Source: RGIG2041 sp045652745 (GTDB lineage: Bacteria > Bacillota > Clostridia > UBA1381 > UMGS1253). Taken from it: a stretch of DNA of 14,640 nucleotides. The number at the start of each line of letters is the position of its first letter. Within the stretch, counting starts at the first letter, position 1. A model generated the notes under the pieces. That model saw only the letters and a list, made by a program, of their open reading frames with translations, searched no databases and was not told the DNA's origin. Location: assembly GCA_045652745.1 (NCBI GenBank), contig JAZRUW010000023.1:1-14640 (forward strand), in the 5' to 3' direction. Of this stretch, positions 1 through 6,378 are shown piece by piece. A program made the translations under genes and the position numbers.

Positions 1-1841
1 GCGCTGATATCATCGGCACAATCGCTGCTTATGATACAGACGGCGACGACGAAATTGACCTGTTCAAGGTTACAGAGTATGACATCGCTATCGTTGATTC
101 CATCAACGCTAAGACTTTGAGAGTACGTTTCAACGGCGAAGCGATCAACACAACAGGTAAGGCAAGCATCGCTCTTAATGAAGATACATGCGAATACCTC
201 AAGGACATCACAGTAACAATCGACGGCGCAGCTGCTGAAATCGCTGATCTCCAGAAGGATGACGTTGTATACGTTCGTGCGAACAGCTACGATGCAACAG
301 CAATCACTTTCATCGAGTTCATCGCTTCCAGAAAGACCGTTGAAGGTAAGGCTATGTCCGCAGTTGTTGATGATGTAGTAACCATCGGTTCCGAAGAATA
401 CGATGTATTCCCGGGCTTTGAAATCGAAATCAAAGAAGAAGGCAAGTTCTTCCTCACAGCTGACGGCATGATCGTTGCTAAGGACGTATCTGTTGCTAAG
501 CTTGACAAGTACGCTTACATCTACAAGATCGGTGCAAACGCATTCGGCGATAAGTCCATCAGAATGTTCGACGCTGAAGGTAACGACGTAACTTACGACG
601 TATCCGAAAGAATCGAAATCAACGGCGTATATCCGGCTGCTAAGAGAAGCGCTAAGCAGGCATTTACTGCTGTAGAACTCGCTGAAATCTTTGCTGTAGA
701 ATATGACTACGCTGATGATGCAGATGCAGCTGCAATCGAAGCTGCTGCTGCAGAAGCTGTTGCAACAATCGTTACAGAACTCGACGGCAACGACGATGAT
801 TCCGCTGTATGTGCAGAAGAAATCATCGCTGGCCTCGCTGCAGGCGCTGCTGCGAACAAGCTCATCTCCTACGAGCTCACAGGTTCTGAAATCACAGCGA
901 TCAACTTTGGTGAAGCTGTAAATCCGGGCGAAGACCTCGTTTGGAAGGGCAACATGTTCATCAACGATGCACGTGTTTCCACTATCCCGGCTGCAGGCGC
1001 TAAGTTCTTCATGGTTGACGAAGATAAGGATATCTCTGAGTGGAAAGTTGTTTCCGCTGACGCTCTCGTAGTTGACAGAGAATACCCGATTATGTTCTAC
1101 GCATACGATGAGGATGCTAGAGAATACGGCGTAGCTCTTATCGGCGAAAGCACAGGCGACTTCGATATTAAGGCTGCATTTGCATACTTTAAGTCTGCTG
1201 TTTCTTCCTTCTACGGCGAAGATGAAGAAGAAGCTTGGAAGGTAACCTTCATCCAGGGCGGCGAAGAAAAGATCGCTTACGTAATGGCTGAAGACGAAGC
1301 TGAACTCGATGGTCTCGAACTCGGTGATGTATTCTTCTATCAGACAGCTGATGATGTAAACGTTATCACAGATATCGACGATCTCTTTGCTCCGGCTGCA
1401 ATCGATCCGGAAGGTTACGATTTCGCAGAAGCTGATGAATTCGCTGGTTTCGAAGCTAACGGCAACTTCATCTACACCTACTCTGAAGACATTCAGGACA
1501 ACGAAGTACAGTACGGTATCATCGGTGCTGTAGCTGCTAAGGACGGCGCTCTCGAGCTTACCATCGCTGACGCTGCTGGTAACATCAAGGGCTCCAGCTA
1601 CACCTACACTGTAGGCGAAGATGCAAACATCGTTGTTTACAACGCTCTGAAGAGAAACGATAAGGATAAGGTATATGTTGGTACAGAAGACAACCTGCTC
1701 CCGTCTGAAATCAGAACGGTTGCTGGTCAGATCGACTTCGATGACGAAGACGAAACACACTTCCACTATGTACTTGTAAGACTTTACAAGGATACAGTAG
1801 TAGATGTATACGTAATCAACTACACCAACAGAGAATTTTAA
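1..1841 (+). CDS. C-terminal part of a large acidic surface-type (S-layer-like) protein, 5' truncated
   Basis: The reading frame is open from base 3 to the TAA at 1839-1841 and shows no start, so the gene begins before the window; about 612 residues are visible. The protein is rich in Asp, Glu and Ala, has very few Cys, and alternates short beta-like stretches with acidic linkers. Two related-looking blocks recur: L-x-x-x-D-V-(V/F)-(Y/F)...I...I followed by a short G-x-(A/V)...x-I-x...Y-x-V strand pair (about nt 249-408 and 1314-1614). An Ala-rich helix with an A-E-A pattern lies around nt 718-780. No SLH domain, signal peptide, LPXTG motif or membrane segment is visible here; an export signal would be at the missing N-terminus. 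Codon choice is strongly biased (CTC, AAG, GAA, CCG), like nifJ in this window and unlike ppk, which suggests high expression. An S-layer or other abundant exported protein fits, but this is inference. No enzyme motif is recognised. Confidence 0.6.
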   Translation, partial: ADIIGTIAAYDTDGDDEIDLFKVTEYDIAIVDSINAKTLRVRFNGEAINTTGKASIALNEDTCEYLKDITVTIDGAAAEIADLQKDDVVYVRANSYDATAITFIEFIASRKTVEGKAMSAVVDDVVTIGSEEYDVFPGFEIEIKEEGKFFLTADGMIVAKDVSVAKLDKYAYIYKIGANAFGDKSIRMFDAEGNDVTYDVSERIEINGVYPAAKRSAKQAFTAVELAEIFAVEYDYADDADAAAIEAAAAEAVATIVTELDGNDDDSAVCAEEIIAGLAAGAAANKLISYELTGSEITAINFGEAVNPGEDLVWKGNMFINDARVSTIPAAGAKFFMVDEDKDISEWKVVSADALVVDREYPIMFYAYDEDAREYGVALIGESTGDFDIKAAFAYFKSAVSSFYGEDEEEAWKVTFIQGGEEKIAYVMAEDEAELDGLELGDVFFYQTADDVNVITDIDDLFAPAAIDPEGYDFAEADEFAGFEANGNFIYTYSEDIQDNEVQYGIIGAVAAKDGALELTIADAAGNIKGSSYTYTVGEDANIVVYNALKRNDKDKVYVGTEDNLLPSEIRTVAGQIDFDDEDETHFHYVLVRLYKDTVVDVYVINYTNREF

Positions 1842-1872
1842 TCTGAACCTTACGGGTTGATTCTTTAAACAA

Positions 1873-1911
1873 AAAAACGCGGTACTCACTTCGGTGAGTA
1901 CCGTTTTTTTG
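1873..1911 (+). terminator. Rho-independent terminator with UUCG tetraloop
   Basis: A perfect 10-bp stem CGGTACTCAC/GTGAGTACCG (1880-1889, 1894-1903) is closed by a TTCG tetraloop and followed by T7. The preceding A7 extends the stem and would make it work on both strands. It ends the acidic surface-protein gene, 32 nt after its stop. Confidence 0.95.
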
Positions 1912-1922
1912 TTCTTGTTATC

Positions 1923-1995
1923 GTAGGGGCGATTCACGAATCGCCCGAAAGGAAACGCATAAACTAAACGGGACGTTCGTGAATGCCCCCTACGC
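1923..1995. repeat. REPIN-like inverted pair of palindromes upstream of the RAYT gene
   Basis: The left unit (1923-1947) is GTAGGGG leading into the palindrome GGGCGATTC-AC-GAATCGCCC (1927-1946). The right unit (1970-1995) faces the other way and ends in CCCCTACGC; its core, GGGACGTTC-GT-GAATGCCCC, is imperfect. The outer arms CGTAGGGG and CCCCTACG are inverted copies, so the 73-nt unit could fold into a long hairpin with two smaller ones inside, the arrangement described for REPINs. The linker is about 22 nt. Confidence 0.8.
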
Positions 1996-2011
1996 AGTTT
2001 ATATATAATTA

Positions 2012-2040
2012 TTGCAGGATTATTCTTTGTGTGATAGAAT
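2012..2040 (+). promoter_or_regulatory. Candidate sigma-A promoter of the RAYT gene
   Basis: TTGCAG (2012-2017), 17 nt, then TAGAAT (2035-2040), with TG one base upstream of the -10 (2032-2033), giving an extended -10. It sits between the upstream repeat pair and the transposase start at 2066. The match is good but was found by eye. Confidence 0.5.
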
Positions 2041-2065
2041 GAATAAAAAATAATGCGGTGATATT

Positions 2066-2593
2066 ATGGATTTACCTAAACGCAAAAATACACGCTTGTT
2101 GGAATACGATTATTCGATGGCGGGTGCATATTTTATAACGATATGTACACACGAACATAAATGTATATTTGGTGAAATTAAAAACGTAGGGGCGATTCAC
2201 GAATCGCCCGCAATAACATACACATTTATCGGGAATACGGTACGCAAAATTATTGAACACTTGCCAATGCGATTTCCGGTGCGTATTGACAAATACGTAA
2301 TTATGCCCAATCACATACATATGATAGTCACGATTTGTTCAGATATGGATGAACGGGCGATTCGTGAATCGCCCCTACACAATAAAAGGTCGGTTATCTC
2401 AAAAATGGTTGGTTACATGAAAATGAACGTTTCTAAAATTGTACATCAACTGCAACCAAATCTTAACATTTGGCAACGCTCCTATCATGACCACGTGATT
2501 CGCGGCGCAGAAGATTATAAAAACATTTGGGAGTATATGGACAATAATCCGGCAAAATGGAATCTGGATAAATATTGGCGTGATAACATATGA
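2066..2593 (+). CDS. REP-associated tyrosine transposase (RAYT, Y1/HUH family)
   Basis: 175 residues, the normal size for RAYTs. These are IS200/IS605-related single-strand nucleases thought to nick and move the REP palindromes near them. The N-terminus has the family pattern R-x-x-R-L-x-E-Y-D-Y-S-x-x-G-A-Y-F-I-T-I-C-T (residues 7-28). The HUH metal-binding motif is M-P-N-H-I-H-M-I (His83, His85). The C-terminal segment W-Q-R-S-Y-H-D-H-V-I-R...Y-x-x-N-P (136-162) holds the candidate nucleophile, probably Tyr157 by its position before the NP motif, with Tyr140 as the alternative. The ATG at 2066 has only a weak GGTG ahead of it. Two palindrome copies lie inside the frame and encode V-G-A-I-H-E-S-P-A (41-49) and R-A-I-R-E-S-P-L-H (97-105); both seem to sit in variable loops between conserved blocks. 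The frame is intact, so the protein may be active. Family assignment is firm; activity is inferred. Confidence 0.9.
   Translation: MDLPKRKNTRLLEYDYSMAGAYFITICTHEHKCIFGEIKNVGAIHESPAITYTFIGNTVRKIIEHLPMRFPVRIDKYVIMPNHIHMIVTICSDMDERAIRESPLHNKRSVISKMVGYMKMNVSKIVHQLQPNLNIWQRSYHDHVIRGAEDYKNIWEYMDNNPAKWNLDKYWRDNI
2186..2210 (+). repeat. Palindromic repeat inside the RAYT gene, forward orientation
   Basis: Identical over 25 nt to the units at 1923-1947 and 2607-2631. It is read in frame as residues 41-49 (V-G-A-I-H-E-S-P-A) of the transposase. Confidence 0.95.
2354..2378 (-). repeat. Palindromic repeat inside the RAYT gene, reverse orientation
   Basis: An exact reverse complement of the 2186-2210 unit, ending in CCCCTAC. 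It is read in frame as residues 97-105 (R-A-I-R-E-S-P-L-H). With the 2186 copy it makes an inverted pair that encloses the HUH motif codons. Confidence 0.95.
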
Positions 2594-2603
2594 TTTAAAT
2601 TTA

Positions 2604-2678
2604 TGCGTAGGGGCGATTCACGAATCGCCCGAAAATCAGCACAAAACAAACGGGACGTTCGCGAACGTCCCCTACGCA
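2604..2678. repeat. REPIN-like inverted pair of palindromes downstream of the RAYT gene
   Basis: The outer arms TGCGTAGGGG (2604-2613) and CCCCTACGCA (2669-2678) are perfect inverted repeats. The left unit (2607-2631) has the CGATTC/GAATCG core. The right unit (2651-2675, reversed) has the core ACGTTC-GC-GAACGT, so both arms have changed together and pairing is kept. The linker is about 19 nt. The pair starts 14 nt after the transposase stop. Confidence 0.85.
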
Positions 2679-2737
2679 GTTGGTCGCAGTTTGTGCAAAA
2701 CCGTAACCAACCCAACACACAAATTTAAATTTATGCC

Positions 2738-2762
2738 GTAGGGGCGATTCGCGAATCGCCCG
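2738..2762 (+). repeat. Solitary palindromic repeat, last copy of the island
   Basis: GTAGGGG followed by the perfect palindrome GGGCGATTC-GC-GAATCGCCC. It is preceded by ATTTAAATTTATGC (2723-2736), the same 14 nt that precedes the unit at 2607 (2593-2606). This suggests duplication of the right boundary of the island. Confidence 0.85.
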
Positions 2763-2774
2763 ATAAATCCACGC

Positions 2775-2803
2775 AAAAAAAGACGGATATTCCGTCTTTT
2801 TTC
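2775..2803 (-). terminator. Rho-independent terminator of the phosphofructokinase gene
   Basis: Stem AGACGGA/TCCGTCT (2781-2787, 2791-2797) with a 3-nt loop, A-rich on one side and T-rich on the other, so it can act in both directions. It lies just after the minus-strand stop at 2811 and also insulates the gene from the repeat island. Confidence 0.9.
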
Positions 2804-2810
2804 ATTTTGC

Positions 2811-3893
2811 TTACGCATCCCCAAACGATACGCCCATGCTTTTTGCAACGGAAATCATTTGGTGGTCGGTTGGCACAAACTTGGTAATGCCGGCGATATC
2901 CTTTAATGCATTATGGGTGATGCGATTGTTCACCATGGCTACGGTAACGCCGTAAATTTCCTTTTCAATCAAATCTGCTGCATACGCACCGAACTGCGTT
3001 GCAAGCACACGGTCATACGCTGACGGACTGCCGCCGCGCACAATATGACCGGAAAGTACGACGCGTGTTTCATAGGTCGAACGTTTGGCGATTTCGTCTG
3101 CAATTTGCTGTGTTGCGGTTTTATAGCCGAGCTCGGCGCGCAGTTGTGCACGCTGTTTTTTCTTTAATTTTGCTTCATCTTTGGACATTGCGCCTTCTGC
3201 AACGGCAATGATGGAAAAGGCTCTGCCCTTGTTTGCTCTGCGGTCGATTGCCTTAATAATCTTATCTATGTCGTACGGGATTTCCGGAATCAGAATAATG
3301 TCTGCGCCGCCGGCTACGGCAGAATACAGTGTAAGCCAACCTGCCTTATTTCCCATAATTTCCACAAGCATAACGCGTCGGTGGCTTGATGCCGTTGTGT
3401 GAATTTTATCAATTACGTCCGTTGCGGTATCTACCGCCGTGTGAAAGCCGAACGTTACATCCGTACCGAAAATATCGTTGTCAATTGTTTTCGGCAGACC
3501 GATGACATTTAATCCCTCGCTTGAAAGCAGGTTCGCCGTCTTGTGTGTGCCGTTGCCGCCGAGCGTCAACAGGCAATCGAGCTTCATTTCCTTGTAGTTT
3601 TTCTTCATGGCGGCAACCTTGTCGACGTTATCCTCGCCGATGACCTGCATCTTTGAGTATGGTGTACGCGATGTGCCGAGAATTGTACCGCCGACGGTCA
3701 ATATCCCGGAAAAGTCCGATGGTTTCATTTTGTGATATTCACCGTAAATCAAACCGTGATAGCCGTCCTCAATGCCAATGATTTCTACATCATCGCCCAT
3801 TTTTTCATATACCGCCTTTGCTACGCCGCGAATGGTGGCGTTCAGTCCCGGACAGTCGCCGCCGCTGGTAAGAATACCGATTCTTTTTTTCAT
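2811..3893 (-). CDS. pfkA: 6-phosphofructokinase (PfkA family, mixed-substrate clade type)
   Basis: 360 residues. It phosphorylates fructose 6-phosphate to the 1,6-bisphosphate, the committed step of glycolysis in the cytoplasm. Visible motifs: G-G-D-C-P-G-L-N (11-18), G-T-S-R (73-76), L-G-G-N-G-T (111-116), P-K-T-I-D-N-D (134-140, catalytic Asp138, equivalent to E. coli Asp127). The donor-site residues are mixed. Gly115 (E. coli Gly104) is typical of ATP-dependent enzymes, Lys135 (E. coli Gly124) is typical of the PPi-using branch, and Asn114 replaces the usual Asp103. ATP is the likelier donor because Asp104 is what marks PPi enzymes, but this is not certain. The ATG at 3891-3893 is chosen because AGGGG lies 8 nt upstream; a TTG two codons earlier would sit only about 3 nt from that site. 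It is transcribed divergently from ppk. Confidence 0.92.
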   Translation of the reverse strand: MKKRIGILTSGGDCPGLNATIRGVAKAVYEKMGDDVEIIGIEDGYHGLIYGEYHKMKPSDFSGILTVGGTILGTSRTPYSKMQVIGEDNVDKVAAMKKNYKEMKLDCLLTLGGNGTHKTANLLSSEGLNVIGLPKTIDNDIFGTDVTFGFHTAVDTATDVIDKIHTTASSHRRVMLVEIMGNKAGWLTLYSAVAGGADIILIPEIPYDIDKIIKAIDRRANKGRAFSIIAVAEGAMSKDEAKLKKKQRAQLRAELGYKTATQQIADEIAKRSTYETRVVLSGHIVRGGSPSAYDRVLATQFGAYAADLIEKEIYGVTVAMVNNRITHNALKDIAGITKFVPTDHQMISVAKSMGVSFGDA

Positions 3894-3923
3894 GCACAAA
3901 TCCCCTTTCGGAGTAGATTTTTC

Positions 3924-3952
3924 TTGTATTTTATGTTATTATTGTATATTAT
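3924..3952 (+). promoter_or_regulatory. Possible promoter of the ppk-trmK-nif3 operon
   Basis: TTGTAT (3924-3929), 17 nt, TATTAT (3947-3952), about 50 nt before the ppk start. It overlaps the candidate pfkA promoter on the other strand, so the two divergent genes may compete for polymerase. Identified by eye in an AT-rich stretch. Confidence 0.35.
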
Positions 3953-3969
3953 ATAAGTGTAGAAAACAA
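3941..3969 (-). promoter_or_regulatory. Possible promoter of the phosphofructokinase gene
   Basis: On the minus strand: TTGTTT (3969-3964), 17 nt, TACAAT (3946-3941). The match is modest in an AT-rich intergenic stretch, where another TATAAT (3953-3948) lacks a good -35. Confidence 0.3.
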
Positions 3970-4002
3970 TAGTTTTTTAAAAATTTGCAAGGGTGCATGG
4001 TT

Positions 4003-6378
4003 ATGGTGGAAAACAAAGGAATTTATATCAATCGTGAATTAAGCTGGCTTAATTTTAATGCACGTGTTTTGGAAGAGGCAGAGGATGCGTCCCTGCCGCT
4101 GTTGGAGCGCTTAAAATTCGTTTCCATTTTCGGGACGAATTTAGACGAGTTTTTTATGGTGCGTTTGGGAAAACTCCATGACCGCGCAATTTTAACGCCC
4201 ACCCTGCGCGACAACAAGACCAACATGACCGCGCGCGAGCAGACGGATGCGGTCTGCGCGGCTTTGCCGCCGCTTTTGCGCCGCAAGGAAAAGGTGTATG
4301 CGCAAATTTTAGAGTCCCTTGCCGACCAAGGGGTGCGCAAGTTGGATTTTAAGAAAATCTCTGCCGCGCAAGATTCGCTTTTGGAAGAATATTTTAAAAA
4401 CGAGATTTTGGGACTTTTGTCGCCACGGTTGGTCAGCGAAAAACTGGCTTTCCCGTTTTTGCAAAACAGGGCAACCTATCTTGCGGTGCGCTTAAAAGGC
4501 AAGGCGGATGAACTCAAAGTCGGTCTTGTGGCGGCGGACGACGTGGAACGGCTGCACTTTGTGCGCTTAAATGGCGACATTTACTATGTGCTTGCCGAAG
4601 AGATACTCTACCATTTTGCGCCGCTTGCTTTTTTGGGTTATACGGTGGCGGAGCGTTACCTCATCCGCGTTACACGAAACGCGGACATCAACATATTGGA
4701 AACGCATTTTGGCGAGGACATGACCTGGCGCGACACAATGTGCGAGGTTTTGCGCCGCAGAAAGAGTTTGGCGGCGGTGCGACTGCAGGTAAACAAACCC
4801 CTGCGCACACAGATGCACAAATATCTTACCAAAAATTTGAATTTGCGCAAAAATCAGATTTTTACGGAGCCGGCGGTTTTTGATGCGACATACGCATTTC
4901 GCTTGGAAAACATACTGCGCAAAAACCATCCGGAGCTGTTATTTGCACCGCAGCAACCGCTGTATTCGCCGGAGGTGGACAGAAATGTGCCTTTGCATTT
5001 GCAGGCGCAAAAGAAGGATTTGCTTTTCTGCTATCCGTTCCAGTCCATCCGCCCGTTTGAGCGGTTATTGGAAGAAGCGGCGGCAGACCCGGAAACCGTC
5101 AGCATCAAAATCACGCTCTACCGCGTAGCGGCGAACTCGCAAATACTCGCTTCATTGTTAAAGGCGGTGGAAAACGGCGTCGCAGTGACGGTGATGCTGG
5201 AGCTTCGCGCCCGTTTTGACGAGCAAAATAACATTGACTGGTCGCACAAGCTGGAGGCGGCCGGGTGCAAGGTGCTCTACGGTTTGGAGGCGCACAAGGT
5301 GCACTCCAAGATTTTGCTTATTGAGCGCAAGGGCGAGGATGGCTACAGTTATACTGCCCAAATCGGTACGGGAAATTACAACGAAAAAACGGCGGAGCAA
5401 TACACGGATTTGAGTCTGATTACCGCAAATCGGGCACTCGCCGTAGAAATTAAAAGCATTTTTGACCAGATTTCGGTGGGTGAAACCGTCGAAGGCAGGG
5501 ACAGGCTGCTCGTAGCGCCGCACTGTATGCTGCCGCCGCTTTTGGAAAAAATAGATGCACAAATTGAGCGTGTCCGCAATGGTGAGGAGGCGCAAATTAT
5601 CATTAAATGCAACTCCGTATCGAACAAACCGCTCATCGACCGCTTGCTGGCGGCCTCGCAGGCAGGGGTGCGTGTACGATTGTTCGTGCGCGGCATCTGC
5701 TGTTTTAAGGCCGGCGTGCCGGGTGTGAGTGAAAACATTACGGTGAAAAGCATTGTCGGCAGGTACTTAGAACATTCACGAATTTATGTGTTCGGCACGG
5801 GCGAGGACTGCGAGGTTTACCTTTCGTCCGCTGATTTTATGACGAGAAACATGGAAAACCGCGTGGAGGTCGCCGCGCCGATTTTGGACAAAGACACAAA
5901 GCAAACGATACTTGAAATGTTAGAGGTTATGGACCGCGACAACGTTAAGGCAAGAGTGATGCTGCCGGACGGCAGTTATGTGCGCTTTAAAAATGATGCG
6001 CCGCCGCTCGACAGTCAGATGTACTTTTTTGAGAAATTCGGCGGTCAGCCGGCAAGTGTACTGCCGGTAAAAACCGAGGAGGCACAGACGGTGGACATAG
6101 AGTCTGCGGACGAGCCTGCGGTGGAGGAAGAAGTACAGGAAGAAACACCGGCGGTCACGGAAAAGAAGCTGCGCCCGATGCTTGAAGATGCCGAGCGTGC
6201 CTTACTTGTGGCGGACTTGGCGGATTTGAAGGCGGCAAAAACAGAAACGAAAAAGCCGAAAAAGCGCATGCCGCTTTGGGCGAAAATTTTGATTGGACTT
6301 TTGATTGGAGGCGGCGTATGCACAGCGGCGATTTATTATGTCACTCTACACCTCGGCTGGACCTTTTGGTCGATTTGA
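4003..6378 (+). CDS. ppk: Polyphosphate kinase 1 with C-terminal membrane anchor
   Basis: 791 residues. PPK1 reversibly transfers the ATP gamma-phosphate onto inorganic polyphosphate. The N-terminal domain shows I-N-R-E-L-S-W-L-N-F-N (9-19) and F-G-T-N-L-D-E-F-F-M-V-R. The phospholipase-D-like catalytic half has K-V-H-S-K with His434 (E. coli His435, the phosphorylated residue), I-G-T-G-N-Y-N-E-K-T-A, and L-E-H-S-R-I-Y with His591 (E. coli His592). The core ends near residue 680. About 110 extra residues follow: an acidic Glu/Val/Pro-rich linker, a Lys-rich patch, and a hydrophobic segment at about 761-783, ending in H-L-G-W-T-F-W-S-I. Typical PPK1 is around 690-720 residues and lacks this tail, which suggests anchoring of the enzyme to the inner face of the membrane. 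The ATG at 4003 has AAGGG 9 nt upstream; ATG 3997 and TTG 3985 are in frame but badly spaced. First gene of an operon with trmK and nif3. Confidence 0.93.
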   Translation: MVENKGIYINRELSWLNFNARVLEEAEDASLPLLERLKFVSIFGTNLDEFFMVRLGKLHDRAILTPTLRDNKTNMTAREQTDAVCAALPPLLRRKEKVYAQILESLADQGVRKLDFKKISAAQDSLLEEYFKNEILGLLSPRLVSEKLAFPFLQNRATYLAVRLKGKADELKVGLVAADDVERLHFVRLNGDIYYVLAEEILYHFAPLAFLGYTVAERYLIRVTRNADINILETHFGEDMTWRDTMCEVLRRRKSLAAVRLQVNKPLRTQMHKYLTKNLNLRKNQIFTEPAVFDATYAFRLENILRKNHPELLFAPQQPLYSPEVDRNVPLHLQAQKKDLLFCYPFQSIRPFERLLEEAAADPETVSIKITLYRVAANSQILASLLKAVENGVAVTVMLELRARFDEQNNIDWSHKLEAAGCKVLYGLEAHKVHSKILLIERKGEDGYSYTAQIGTGNYNEKTAEQYTDLSLITANRALAVEIKSIFDQISVGETVEGRDRLLVAPHCMLPPLLEKIDAQIERVRNGEEAQIIIKCNSVSNKPLIDRLLAASQAGVRVRLFVRGICCFKAGVPGVSENITVKSIVGRYLEHSRIYVFGTGEDCEVYLSSADFMTRNMENRVEVAAPILDKDTKQTILEMLEVMDRDNVKARVMLPDGSYVRFKNDAPPLDSQMYFFEKFGGQPASVLPVKTEEAQTVDIESADEPAVEEEVQEETPAVTEKKLRPMLEDAERALLVADLADLKAAKTETKKPKKRMPLWAKILIGLLIGGGVCTAAIYYVTLHLGWTFWSI

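Noticed and set aside
703..921. 72-codon plus-strand frame within the surface-protein gene
   Set aside because: Low-complexity out-of-frame reading (Gln/Leu/Ser) of the Ala/Asp-rich segment.
2072..2718. Minus-strand open frames across the RAYT gene and its repeats
   Set aside because: They are open because the palindrome lacks stops in several frames. No start signals or family resemblance were seen, and the HUH motif is on the plus strand.
1923..2762. CRISPR array
   Set aside because: The repeats are palindromic units in both orientations with irregular spacing, two inside a gene; there are no uniform spacers or cas genes.
3894..3899. TTG start two codons upstream of pfkA ATG
   Set aside because: The AGGGG site would be only about 3 nt away; the ATG at 3893 has 8-nt spacing.
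5775..5784. ATTCACGAAT within ppk, resembling the repeat core
   Set aside because: Only 10 nt match, with no GTAGGGG flank or GGGCG/CGCCC arms; taken as chance.
4003..6378. Several 60-145-codon frames inside ppk on both strands
   Set aside because: Shadows of a confidently identified gene, without ribosome sites or recognisable products.
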